From NCBI RefSeq assembly GCF_000423925.1, contig NZ_AUIX01000045.1, forward strand, positions 1 through 43,661: a DNA stretch of 43,661 nt, given 5' to 3'. The DNA is from Butyrivibrio sp. VCD2006 (lineage in GTDB: Bacteria; Bacillota; Clostridia; Lachnospirales; Lachnospiraceae). The notes beneath the pieces are model-generated. The model had not been told where the DNA came from. It searched no databases and saw nothing but the letters and a program-made list of their open reading frames with translations. Each line of letters begins with the position of its first letter. The first letter of the stretch is position 1. Positions 1-6,639 of the stretch are shown piece by piece. Position numbers and translations under genes: made by a program.

Positions 1-162
1 GATCATGTTTTGATCAGTGTAGGAAAGATCAAGGTTCCAAAAGCGGTCTATGATATCCCAGGTGCTTTGAGATATAGCATCTGGATCAGGGTAATATTTG
101 CGGAGATTTTCAACAACAAAGGTTTGGTAGTCGGCATGACTGCCACAATTAACAGGTAACAT
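1..162 (-). CDS. Transposase, N-terminal fragment (runs off the window)
   Basis: The minus strand reads ATG at 162-160 and stays open for 54 codons to the edge (begins MLPVNCGSHADYQTF; last visible residues LDLSYTDQNM). A GGAGGG Shine-Dalgarno lies at about 170-175. From memory, this opening with its tryptophan-rich 'FWNLDL' segment is typical of a DDE transposase family abundant in Lachnospiraceae. The catalytic residues lie outside the window, so I cannot say whether the element is intact or name its IS family. A hairpin plus T-run sits just upstream of the Shine-Dalgarno, as expected for an element shielded from outside transcription. The alternative is a chromosomal gene of unknown function. 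Confidence 0.6.
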   Translation of the reverse strand, partial: MLPVNCGSHADYQTFVVENLRKYYPDPDAISQSTWDIIDRFWNLDLSYTDQNMI

Positions 163-180
163 AAAATCGCCCTCCAATCA

Positions 181-203
181 AAAAAATTACGGCCGCGCCG
201 TAA
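181..203 (-). terminator. Terminator-like hairpin in front of the transposase
   Basis: On the minus strand TTACGGC (203-197), loop GCG, GCCGTAA (193-187) is followed directly by six T (186-181). This is a textbook intrinsic terminator shape, about 6-10 bases ahead of the transposase Shine-Dalgarno. A second GC-rich hairpin (GGCGC/GCGCC, 225-237) lies further upstream. Placement suggests it blocks read-in transcription or acts as an attenuator. Confidence 0.6.
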
Positions 204-267
204 CGACACTTCCTTTTTAACAAGGGCGCGAAGCGCCGCATTTTTGGAGGTAAATGTCAAGTGTTTT

Positions 268-295
268 TTGATAAAAAAGTGGGGGATTTTAATAA
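268..295 (+). promoter_or_regulatory. Predicted sigma-A promoter of the EF-hand gene
   Basis: TTGATA (268-273), a 16-base spacer, then TAATAA (290-295). Transcription would start near 302, at the foot of the hairpin at 300-338. Confidence 0.35.
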
Positions 296-299
296 AAAA

Positions 300-338
300 G
301 GAATCTGAAAGCCGCATTGTTACTGGCTTATAGATTCC
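300..338 (+). other. Stem-loop in the 5' leader of the EF-hand gene
   Basis: GGAATCT (300-306) pairs with AGATTCC (332-338), and AAGCC (309-313) pairs with GGCTT (325-329), across a 2x2 internal loop and an 11-base terminal loop. No T-run follows, so it is not a terminator. It could stabilise the mRNA 5' end. I do not recognise it as a known riboswitch. Confidence 0.4.
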
Positions 339-372
339 GAGAGTATATTTGGTTATCAAGGAGGATACGTCT

Positions 373-1542
373 ATGAAGATTGCTGAGAGCGCTATCGCTA
401 TGTCTTCCGATCGGAAGGCCTTATCCATGGAACAGTTTAATATCACGCGTAATGTGCGTATGAAAAGATCAGACTATAATGCTTCAAAGAAAAAGGAAGT
501 GGGTATTTTGGATGCAATTACAGAGGATGACGACGAAGGGGATGAGATCCTAAGAGCTGATGGAGCACAGGTAAAAATTTCCAGACAGGGACAACAGGTT
601 TCCAGTGCCTTCTATGCTGAAAAAGCAAATGAAGAGAGCGATATGTTAAGTGAATATGAGTCGGCTCTTGAAACCCTGAAGACACTTTTGAAAATGCTTC
701 GAACTCTGGGCGGAAGTCCCAGAGCCATCGCTAATCTGGAGAGGCAGATTGAAAAGCAGGGCGAACTTATAAAAATGGAGAAGAATAGTGCAAACAGGCT
801 GAATTTCAACATGACATCCTTTAGCTTCAGCGCTGCTTCATCAGGACGCAGGACTTCAAATATCGGTGATGAAATGGTTGATGTCACACAGTCAGAGCAT
901 TTCGAGGCGGATATGGAGTATACAACCTTCAAAGCCTCGGGAATTGCCAAAACAGAGGATGGAAGAACCCTTAATTTTGGTATTGAAGCAGAAATGTCCA
1001 GAGAATTCATGAGCTATACGAAGCTTAATATATCCGCGAGGACAGTAAAACTCTGCGATCCGCTTGTTATAAATGTAGGTTCAAACGTGGCAAGCGTATC
1101 AGACCAGAAATTCAGATTTGATATCGACGCTGACGGAAGTGATGAGGAAATATCGCAGCTTAGCCCTGATTCGGGATTTCTTGCCATTGATAAAAATGGA
1201 GACGGCAAAGTTAATGACGGTTCGGAACTCTTTGGAACCAAGTCAGGAGATGGATTTGGAGACCTCAAAGCATATGACAGGGACCACAATGGCTGGATAG
1301 ATGAAAATGATGAGATTTTCGATAAGCTAAAAATATGGTTCAAGGATTCTGAAGGAAACGACAGGTTATTAAATCTTAAGGAGGCCGATGTTGGTGCGAT
1401 TTTCCTGGGAAAAGCAAACACGGAGTTTCACCTTAATGATGAGGAGACAAATAAGACAAATGCTGTGATTCAGTCAACCGGTGTGTACCTAAAGGAGAGT
1501 GGCGGAGTAGGAACAATCCAGCATGTAGACATGGCAGTTTGA
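373..1542 (+). CDS. EF-hand-type calcium-binding protein without signal peptide
   Basis: 389 residues from ATG 373, chosen because AAGGAGG lies about 7 bases upstream; an in-frame TTG at 349 has no such signal. The N-terminal half is charged and helical, with Met/Ser/Lys-rich and Glu-rich segments and a possible coiled coil around residues 80-140. The C-terminal domain (about 240-389) carries DxDxDG-type loops: D250-I-D-A-D-G, D273-K-N-G-D-G-K-V-N-D and D302-R-D-H-N-G-W-I-D-E-N-D. Lachnospiraceae have many proteins with this same C-terminal module, and its function is not known to me. No signal peptide or membrane segment is visible, so it is cytosolic or exported by an unrecognised route. 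It is monocistronic: the next gene has its own promoter candidate. Confidence 0.75.
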   Translation: MKIAESAIAMSSDRKALSMEQFNITRNVRMKRSDYNASKKKEVGILDAITEDDDEGDEILRADGAQVKISRQGQQVSSAFYAEKANEESDMLSEYESALETLKTLLKMLRTLGGSPRAIANLERQIEKQGELIKMEKNSANRLNFNMTSFSFSAASSGRRTSNIGDEMVDVTQSEHFEADMEYTTFKASGIAKTEDGRTLNFGIEAEMSREFMSYTKLNISARTVKLCDPLVINVGSNVASVSDQKFRFDIDADGSDEEISQLSPDSGFLAIDKNGDGKVNDGSELFGTKSGDGFGDLKAYDRDHNGWIDENDEIFDKLKIWFKDSEGNDRLLNLKEADVGAIFLGKANTEFHLNDEETNKTNAVIQSTGVYLKESGGVGTIQHVDMAV

Positions 1543-1568
1543 GATAAATGCGGCATTTATTATGCGAT

Positions 1569-1597
1569 TTGACAAATATGCTTATATGAGAGAATAT
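1569..1597 (+). promoter_or_regulatory. Possible promoter of the isochorismatase-fold gene
   Basis: Consensus TTGACA (1569-1574), a 17-base spacer, and a poor -10 GAATAT (1592-1597). The -35 is perfect and the -10 weak, so only tentative. Confidence 0.3.
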
Positions 1598-1641
1598 TAA
1601 AGGAAGAGATAACAGCTGCTCAGGTGAGTAAAGGGGGACTT

Positions 1642-2091
1642 ATGAGAGCACTTGTAGTGATCGATATGCAGGAAAAGTATCTGGAAGGATATGACAGCGA
1701 GCTTCTATCGAGTATTAATAGAAAGATTAAGCTCGCGCACGACGAAGAGGATGTATCTGTTGTATACGTCAAGAATGTCGGGATAACCGGGAACAGAGCC
1801 GGATATGATCTCTCAGACGAACTGCTTCTGGTTTCGGATCTCGTCTATGAGAAAAAGAGGCCAAGTGCCTTTTCGTCCAAGGCCTTTGTGGAAAAAATAA
1901 AGGCACTTAGAACGACCGAGCTTGAAATCATCGGTGTAGATGGCAGTTCATGTATTGCCAAAACAGCCATGGATGCTGTGAAGCATGGATACAAGACTGA
2001 GATTGTGAAGTCTTGTGTTGGCGCTCGCAATCAAAAGCTTTATGAGAAAACACTTACAGAGCTTGAAGGGGCAGGAGTTTGCATATTGTAA
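1642..2091 (+). CDS. Isochorismatase-family cysteine hydrolase
   Basis: 149 residues from ATG 1642, which follows AAAGGGGG by a few bases; a GTG at 1624 upstream lacks a ribosome site. The isochorismatase fold is supported by the three catalytic positions: D8 in VVIDMQ, K71 in the KKRPSAF segment and C104 in GVDGSSCIAKTA. Members hydrolyse amides or vinyl ethers (nicotinamide, ureidoacrylate, isochorismate). The substrate cannot be read from the sequence. At about 150 residues it is shorter than most nicotinamidases (about 180-210) and lacks an obvious metal-binding DxHxxxH segment, so a pyrazinamidase role is unlikely. It is a soluble, single-gene unit ended by the strong terminator at 2160-2189. 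Confidence 0.85.
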   Translation: MRALVVIDMQEKYLEGYDSELLSSINRKIKLAHDEEDVSVVYVKNVGITGNRAGYDLSDELLLVSDLVYEKKRPSAFSSKAFVEKIKALRTTELEIIGVDGSSCIAKTAMDAVKHGYKTEIVKSCVGARNQKLYEKTLTELEGAGVCIL

Positions 2092-2159
2092 ATAAGCACT
2101 GCTAAAGGTTTTTAATTATGAATAGCATAGCTATATAATTGAATTGATGAAAATGATAA

Positions 2160-2189
2160 AGAGTCTGGCGTGGCGTCAGACTCTTTTTT
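2160..2189 (+). terminator. Intrinsic terminator after the isochorismatase-fold gene
   Basis: An 11-bp stem (2160-2170 with 2174-2184, one G-T pair), 3-base loop, then a T-run to 2189. Confidence 0.9.
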
Positions 2190-2216
2190 ATGGTTGCACT
2201 TAAGACGCACAGACAC

Positions 2217-2249
2217 AAAAAAAGGTTGAAACATTAATTTTCAACCTTT
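2217..2249 (-). terminator. Intrinsic terminator of tRNA-Trp
   Basis: An 11-bp perfect stem (2221-2231 with 2239-2249) and a minus-strand T-run (A-run 2217-2223 on plus). It converges with the terminator at 2160-2189. Confidence 0.85.
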
Positions 2250-2258
2250 CTCAGCTAG

Positions 2259-2330
2259 CAGGGGAAGCAGGATTCGAACCCGCATGAACGGTTTTGGAGA
2301 CCGCAATACTAGCCATTGTATGATTCCCCT
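2259..2330 (-). tRNA. tRNA-Trp (anticodon CCA)
   Basis: On the minus strand a full cloverleaf can be drawn in 72 nt: acceptor AGGGGAA/TTCCCCT, D-arm ATAC/GTAT, anticodon stem GCGGT/ACCGT with loop CTCCAAA (anticodon CCA, reading UGG), a 4-base variable loop, T-arm with loop TTCGAAT, and discriminator G. CCA is not encoded: CTAG follows. A near-consensus promoter lies 24 bases upstream and a terminator directly downstream, so it is a single-tRNA transcription unit. Confidence 0.95.
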
Positions 2331-2334
2331 ATCC

Positions 2335-2389
2335 TTGACGTTTGTGCCGTCAACGAAAAAATTATATCACAGTGGGATATCAATGTAAA
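2335..2389 (-). promoter_or_regulatory. tRNA-Trp promoter with leader hairpin
   Basis: On the minus strand TTTACA (2389-2384), a 17-base spacer and consensus TATAAT (2366-2361). The short leader contains TTGACG/CGTCAA (2353-2348 with 2340-2335), which can fold just before the mature tRNA 5' end. Confidence 0.75.
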
Positions 2390-2503
2390 CAGTTTTTTTA
2401 TAGATTTTTTAGACTATATTACGATAAAATAATAATGCAAATGAGTGTATTTATTACCGCAATAAACGCTGAAAAATGCCTAAAATCCACCATAAATAAA
2501 GGA

Positions 2504-3421
2504 CTAATCCAAAAGATGAATTATATCGCCGTCGCTCACAATACGAATTGAGTCAGGATTTATACTGATTTTTTTCATCTCCTTATCAATTTTTTTGTCA
2601 GACCAATTAAATGTATTTAAGAAAATTCCGGGTATGTCGCAAGCTTTTGCAATTCCCATATCGCAATTCATCTCATTTCCAACCATGACAGCGGAGTCTT
2701 TATCTATGTCATATTCATCAATGAGTTGCATGAGAAACTCAGGCTGAGGCTTTTTGATCTGCTTTTCAGATGAAATGAAAATGCCATCGAGAAAGGGTAA
2801 AAGCCCTGTTACTTCAAGCTCAGTTCTTGTAAAGATTCCCTGTGCATTCGAGAGAAGATATGTTTTACAGCCCTTATCCCGAAGTGCCTTAAGCGTGCTT
2901 AAAGTGTTCTTATAAGGCGTAAGCCACTTCCTTGAGAGAATCCTGAATACATTGGCAATCATGTATTCCCATTCACTATTGCAGAGTTCTTCGATAGATA
3001 GAGATGATGGAACTTTACCATTTATCGTTGCTGATGTCCGATGGCTCTTTGAGAAATTTGCAAAGCTGCCATTTTTATCTGCAATGGCATCTATAGGTTT
3101 GTCACAAGAATTATCTTTAGTATTAAGCCTGTCCAAAAGAAGTCTTGCGAAGACCCTTTCAAGCCTGATTTCGGGATGTTCAATCACTGTCTCAGGATAA
3201 ATCTTTTTATGCTCTGATAACAGAAGCTTGGTCTCTTCATCACAAAGAGCTTTATAGGTGGCTTCCAGCTCAGCCGGGGTGTAATCGGCGCCATATGCCG
3301 AGTATATCTCCGCAAGATTTTTCCATAAAAATGGCATATTCTCATCTGTTCTTATATCGACGAGCGTACCATAAAGATCAAAAATGTAGGTTTTATATAG
3401 CGGTGCGGTAACTTTTTTCAT
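2504..3421 (-). CDS. HAD-superfamily hydrolase (DxYGTL type)
   Basis: 305 residues from ATG 3421, with GGGAG 5-6 bases upstream; a TTG at 3433 is less likely. HAD motif I is FDLYGTLVD (nucleophile D15, Tyr at +2), motif II is LLSNAQG, motif III is the KKPQPE lysine, and motif IV is MVGNEMNCDMGIA. Most HAD phosphatases have Asp at nucleophile+2. Tyr there is the pattern of L-2-haloacid dehalogenases and some relatives, so the reaction is uncertain. The cap region (about residues 95-140) carries a Ser/Asn/Lys-rich insert that looks loosely folded. Upstream lie heptanucleotide tandem repeats and a TTGACA-16-TATGCT promoter. It follows the amylase on the same strand, with no clear terminator between. 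Confidence 0.85.
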   Translation of the reverse strand: MKKVTAPLYKTYIFDLYGTLVDIRTDENMPFLWKNLAEIYSAYGADYTPAELEATYKALCDEETKLLLSEHKKIYPETVIEHPEIRLERVFARLLLDRLNTKDNSCDKPIDAIADKNGSFANFSKSHRTSATINGKVPSSLSIEELCNSEWEYMIANVFRILSRKWLTPYKNTLSTLKALRDKGCKTYLLSNAQGIFTRTELEVTGLLPFLDGIFISSEKQIKKPQPEFLMQLIDEYDIDKDSAVMVGNEMNCDMGIAKACDIPGIFLNTFNWSDKKIDKEMKKISINPDSIRIVSDGDIIHLLD

Positions 3422-3460
3422 AAAATCTCCCAATGGATTTGTAATATAGTATGCTTACTG

Positions 3461-3509
3461 AAATCAGAAATCAGAAATCAGAAATCAGAAATCAGAAATC
3501 AGAAATCCG
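3461..3509. repeat. Heptanucleotide tandem repeat AAATCAG, six perfect copies plus one variant
   Basis: AAATCAG occurs six times head-to-tail (3461-3502), then AAATCCG (3503-3509). It lies 40-88 bp upstream of the HAD hydrolase start, in its predicted 5' leader. Short tandem repeats of this kind change copy number by slippage. Confidence 0.95.
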
Positions 3510-3510
3510 A

Positions 3511-3547
3511 ATATTCTGCGGATGTCGTGAGAGTATATTCTGCGGAT
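3511..3547. repeat. Two 13-bp direct repeats, 24 bp apart
   Basis: ATATTCTGCGGAT is present at 3511-3523 and again at 3535-3547, next to the heptanucleotide run. Confidence 0.85.
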
Positions 3548-3554
3548 TTCATGG

Positions 3555-3582
3555 AGCATATTTGTTCTTAATTGCTTGTCAA
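3555..3582 (-). promoter_or_regulatory. Predicted promoter of the HAD hydrolase
   Basis: On the minus strand TTGACA (3582-3577), 16-base spacer, TATGCT (3560-3555). Transcripts would carry the heptanucleotide repeats in a leader of about 130 bases. Confidence 0.5.
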
Positions 3583-3588
3583 TTTGAA

Positions 3589-5391
3589 TTATTCTGACAC
3601 AGTAAGTACAGCAATTCCAAAGGAGGGAACTGTCAGAATATCACCATCAAGGACAGCCTCATCTGCTCCGGTGGAGAGTGAGGCGCCAAGGCTTCTGAAT
3701 CCATCTGCAGATGAATCTTTACTAAGATCGATTTCCACAGATTCTTTGTCATTATTGAGGATAATGATAACAACCTGATCTTCAATGTCCGGATTCTCGA
3801 TTACGGAAGTGGCGTCCTTTTTCCAAACTGCAAAGCGATTCCCTGAAAGACTATCCAATATACTGCACTTGCCGCGAGCAATCGCCGGATAAGCATTTCG
3901 AATGCCGATAGCCTTTTTATAGTAGTTAAAAATCGAGTCAGGATCATCCTTCTGATCCGCATAAGTACCGTTGCTTTGGTTTATCTTGTCAATGTCCTTA
4001 GGGCCGGTTGTCATCCCTTCAGAGCCTTCGGAATCCCAAGGCATAGGAGCGCGCTTGTTTTCGTCTTTTCCTGAGCCTTTCATACCAAGCTCTTCGCCAT
4101 AATATATGAAGGCATTGCCACTCATAAGGAGATTCAGCGCACCGGCCAGCTTAGTGCTTTGTGTGGCGGTTTTTCCAGTATAATAACCGGCACTCCTGGC
4201 CATATCATGATTAGTGTAGAACGGAGCATTGATGTAATTGGCGTTATATGCTGAAAACAGCTCATCCTCGTCAATCTGCTGCTGAACGTACTTGGTGGGA
4301 TTCAATTTGCCCTTCGCACATTTTGCAATGGTTCCTTCACTCCCCGAATAATCAAAATCAAAAAGCGAGTCGATTCCGCTTGCGTAGAATTTCGCGTAAG
4401 AAGCAGAATTTGTCCATGCTTCTCCAACGATATATGCATCGGGATTCAGTCCCTTAACAGCTTTTACAAAAGGTGTAAGCTCATCTGTACTTATCGCAAT
4501 ATCATCAGTGGTAAAAGCTGTAAGCGCATCCATTCTGAAGCCATCACATCCAAGCTCAAGCCAAAACTTCGCAATATCAGCAAACTCCTGCTGCACAGCC
4601 TCATTGTCAAGATCAAGGTCTGGCATCTCAGACCAGAACCTGCACTCATAATACCAATCGATCCCAGGCAACTTTTCATAGCCTGTCTGAGCCTCTTTTG
4701 AAAAATGGTAATAATCGACGTAAGGACATTCAGCTGAGTCCGGCTCAGCTCCTTCAGGAAGATTCTTAAGATAATCCACAGCTTCCTTGAACCATTTATG
4801 CTGAGTCGAAGAGTGGTTCATTACCATATCATTTATGATTCGAATTCCTCGTTTATGTGCTTCGGTGAGCAGCTCCTTATAATCATCGATTGTTCCATAT
4901 TCAGGATCAACATCACAGTAATCAATCACATCATATTTGTGGTATGTGGTTGAGGGGCAGATTGGCATTAGCCAGATTTCATTGCATCCAAGATCATCTG
5001 TTGTGGAAGCATCACCATCGTTTATGTAATCAAGCTTGTTTATCACACCTTGAAGGTCTCCGATACCGTCACCGTCACTATCATAGAAAGAGTAAACGAA
5101 AATCTCATAGGTGGTGCGATAAGCATCATCTATGACGTTCACGGGAAGCGGGGTGTTGGAAGATGCATCTGCAGAAGCTTCACTGGATACTGACTCATCT
5201 GAAGATACATCTGTTGATGCATCATTGGACACTGACTCATCTAAAAATGTATCTGATGATTGAGTAGATGAAGATGCAGACGAATCATTGTTTTCATTTT
5301 TTGTCTTATTTCCACATGCATCAAGCGGAACAATCAGACTTGAAATAAGTGCTGCGGTACCGAATTTTAGTAAGAAATTTTTATCAATCAT
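3589..5391 (-). CDS. Secreted GH13 alpha-amylase lipoprotein
   Basis: 600 residues from ATG 5391, chosen because it starts a compact lipoprotein signal (MIDKNFLLKF..., lipobox LDAC with C26) and has GGAAAGAG upstream; a longer reading from 5442 would bury the signal. Residues 27-85 form a Ser/Asp/Glu-rich linker. The GH13 barrel follows, with the four family regions visible: DMVMNHSS, GFRMDALTAF (nucleophile D288), VGEAW (acid/base E324) and FYTNHD (D396). A DSDGDGIGD calcium-type loop lies near the start of the barrel. It should hydrolyse alpha-1,4-glucans at the outer membrane face of the cell; exact specificity (amylase or oligo-glucosidase) is open. It probably feeds sugar importers such as the one at 38-42 kb. 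Confidence 0.92.
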   Translation of the reverse strand: MIDKNFLLKFGTAALISSLIVPLDACGNKTKNENNDSSASSSTQSSDTFLDESVSNDASTDVSSDESVSSEASADASSNTPLPVNVIDDAYRTTYEIFVYSFYDSDGDGIGDLQGVINKLDYINDGDASTTDDLGCNEIWLMPICPSTTYHKYDVIDYCDVDPEYGTIDDYKELLTEAHKRGIRIINDMVMNHSSTQHKWFKEAVDYLKNLPEGAEPDSAECPYVDYYHFSKEAQTGYEKLPGIDWYYECRFWSEMPDLDLDNEAVQQEFADIAKFWLELGCDGFRMDALTAFTTDDIAISTDELTPFVKAVKGLNPDAYIVGEAWTNSASYAKFYASGIDSLFDFDYSGSEGTIAKCAKGKLNPTKYVQQQIDEDELFSAYNANYINAPFYTNHDMARSAGYYTGKTATQSTKLAGALNLLMSGNAFIYYGEELGMKGSGKDENKRAPMPWDSEGSEGMTTGPKDIDKINQSNGTYADQKDDPDSIFNYYKKAIGIRNAYPAIARGKCSILDSLSGNRFAVWKKDATSVIENPDIEDQVVIIILNNDKESVEIDLSKDSSADGFRSLGASLSTGADEAVLDGDILTVPSFGIAVLTVSE

Positions 5392-5505
5392 TTGTTCTCT
5401 TTCCTTATCCATAAATGTTTGTTTTAATGCATAAAGCTTCAAATAATCATAATTATCTTGTTAGCATCTGAATAGAATGATGTTTTCTGGAAGGCTATCT
5501 TTATG

Positions 5506-5534
5506 TTGACTTTTTGACATTAGAATGCTATTAT
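5506..5534 (+). promoter_or_regulatory. Plus-strand promoter with overlapping inverted repeat
   Basis: TTGACT (5506-5511), 17-base spacer, TATTAT (5529-5534). A perfect inverted repeat TTGACAT (5514-5520) / ATGTCAA (5533-5539) with 12 bp between overlaps the spacer and -10, as a repressor operator would. It lies between the divergent amylase and nuclease genes. Confidence 0.45.
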
Positions 5535-5540
5535 GTCAAC

Positions 5541-5583
5541 CATCGCTGTCAGCGATAATTCAGTTTTATCAAACTGATTTTTT
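5541..5583 (+). ncRNA. Candidate short RNA (hairpin plus intrinsic terminator)
   Basis: Directly after the promoter at 5506-5534 come the hairpin ATCGCTG/CAGCGAT (5542-5556) and a terminator stem TCAGTTT/AAACTGA (5560-5566 with 5571-5577) followed by six T (5578-5583). No open frame is present. The product would be only about 43 nt. Alternatively, it is a terminator insulating the two divergent genes. Confidence 0.3.
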
Positions 5584-5625
5584 CCATTTTTCCTTATATT
5601 TTGGTTTTTATTACAGTTTGCCACA

Positions 5626-5654
5626 GAAAACGTTTTTCTAACGATTCCTATAAT
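5626..5654 (+). promoter_or_regulatory. Possible promoter and LacI-type palindrome before the nuclease gene
   Basis: Consensus -10 TATAAT at 5649-5654, with a poor -35 (GAAAAC, 5626-5631). The palindrome AAAACGTTTT (5627-5636) covers the -35 region. A central CG palindrome of this kind is typical of LacI-family sites. It also lies about 235 bp upstream of the amylase. Confidence 0.35.
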
Positions 5655-5792
5655 AACGGATTCTTGTACGAAAATCTATACTGAAATGATTTGTATAGAT
5701 ATTTGCGGAAGGTCAGTGAGGATAAATATAGAAGTAAATCGAAGAATAAAAAGCAATACAGAAATAATTGATGAGTTTATGAAAGAGAGAAT

Positions 5793-6584
5793 ATGATGAA
5801 TTTTTATGATGAGTTAACTGCAAGAAAGGCAGCTATATTAAAAATCAAGAAAATGATAGTTAGGAGTTTGGCAAAAACTCCAGAGGGTAGTCTAAGGATT
5901 AGTCATAACGGAAATAGAGAAATGTACTATTGGCGCAAAAAGAGTGGTGATCGAACAGGAATCTATTTACCAAAAGCAGATTTGCCAACTGCAAAAGCAT
6001 TGGCTCAGAAATCCTATCTAAATATGACTCTTAAGTCAATCAATGATGAATTAAGTGCTATTGATTCGTATCTTGAAAATCTACCCCAAAATCCCTGTGA
6101 GAATATATATGAAATATTATCGGAATCTAGAAGAAGGCTGATAGAACCAATATGGATCCCGAATGAAGAATATGTTGCTAGCTGGGAAAGTCAGGAATAC
6201 ATAAGAAAAGAGATAAAAGATGATGTTCCTGAATTTTATACTGATAAAGATGAAAGAGTCAGATCAAAGTCCGAGGTTATAATCGCTAACGAATTGAATA
6301 AAGCTGGAGTTCCATATAGATATGAATGTCCTTTAGTGATTCATGGGATAAAGATTCATCCCGACTTCACTATCTTAAATGTAAAAAAGCGAAAGGAAAT
6401 CTATTGGGAACACTTTGGGAAGATGGATGATCCCGATTATGTAAACAAGACAGTTTGGAAGAAAAATCTTTTCCTCTCTGGTGGTTATTATCTTGGAGAT
6501 GAATTCATTTGCACCTGGGAAACAGCAAAGAATCCGCTCAACATAAAACATGTAAGACAGATGATAAAGCATTATTGCTTATAA
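5793..6584 (+). CDS. PD-(D/E)XK nuclease-like protein
   Basis: 263 residues. The first 150 are helical and charged. The C-terminal half shows a restriction-endonuclease-like pattern: a helix with SEVIIANEL (E161), RYECPLVIHGIKIHPDFTI (D191), then EIYWEHFG (E206, H207) and lysines at about 219-224. This follows the E...PD...WEH order I know from nuclease domains attached to helicases. I do not recognise a named family, and no helicase, methylase or toxin partner is adjacent. Possible roles are DNA repair or defence, both speculative. It sits alone between the amylase control region and the GCGGCCGC array. Two ATG codons (5793, 5796) compete; GAGAG precedes both. Confidence 0.6.
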   Translation: MMNFYDELTARKAAILKIKKMIVRSLAKTPEGSLRISHNGNREMYYWRKKSGDRTGIYLPKADLPTAKALAQKSYLNMTLKSINDELSAIDSYLENLPQNPCENIYEILSESRRRLIEPIWIPNEEYVASWESQEYIRKEIKDDVPEFYTDKDERVRSKSEVIIANELNKAGVPYRYECPLVIHGIKIHPDFTILNVKKRKEIYWEHFGKMDDPDYVNKTVWKKNLFLSGGYYLGDEFICTWETAKNPLNIKHVRQMIKHYCL

Positions 6585-6639
6585 GGAACTTAAATAAGGA
6601 ACTACATATAGGGAATAACGTATAAGGAACAAAAGAGCA

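Noticed and set aside
300..338. c-di-GMP-I riboswitch before the EF-hand gene
   Set aside because: The AAAGCC segment is suggestive, but the rest of the aptamer (second stem, tetraloop and receptor) cannot be drawn.
48..446. 132-codon minus-strand frame at the left edge
   Set aside because: It overlaps the transposase start in another frame, crosses the terminator hairpin and has no protein-like composition; the transposase frame fits start, ribosome site and family.
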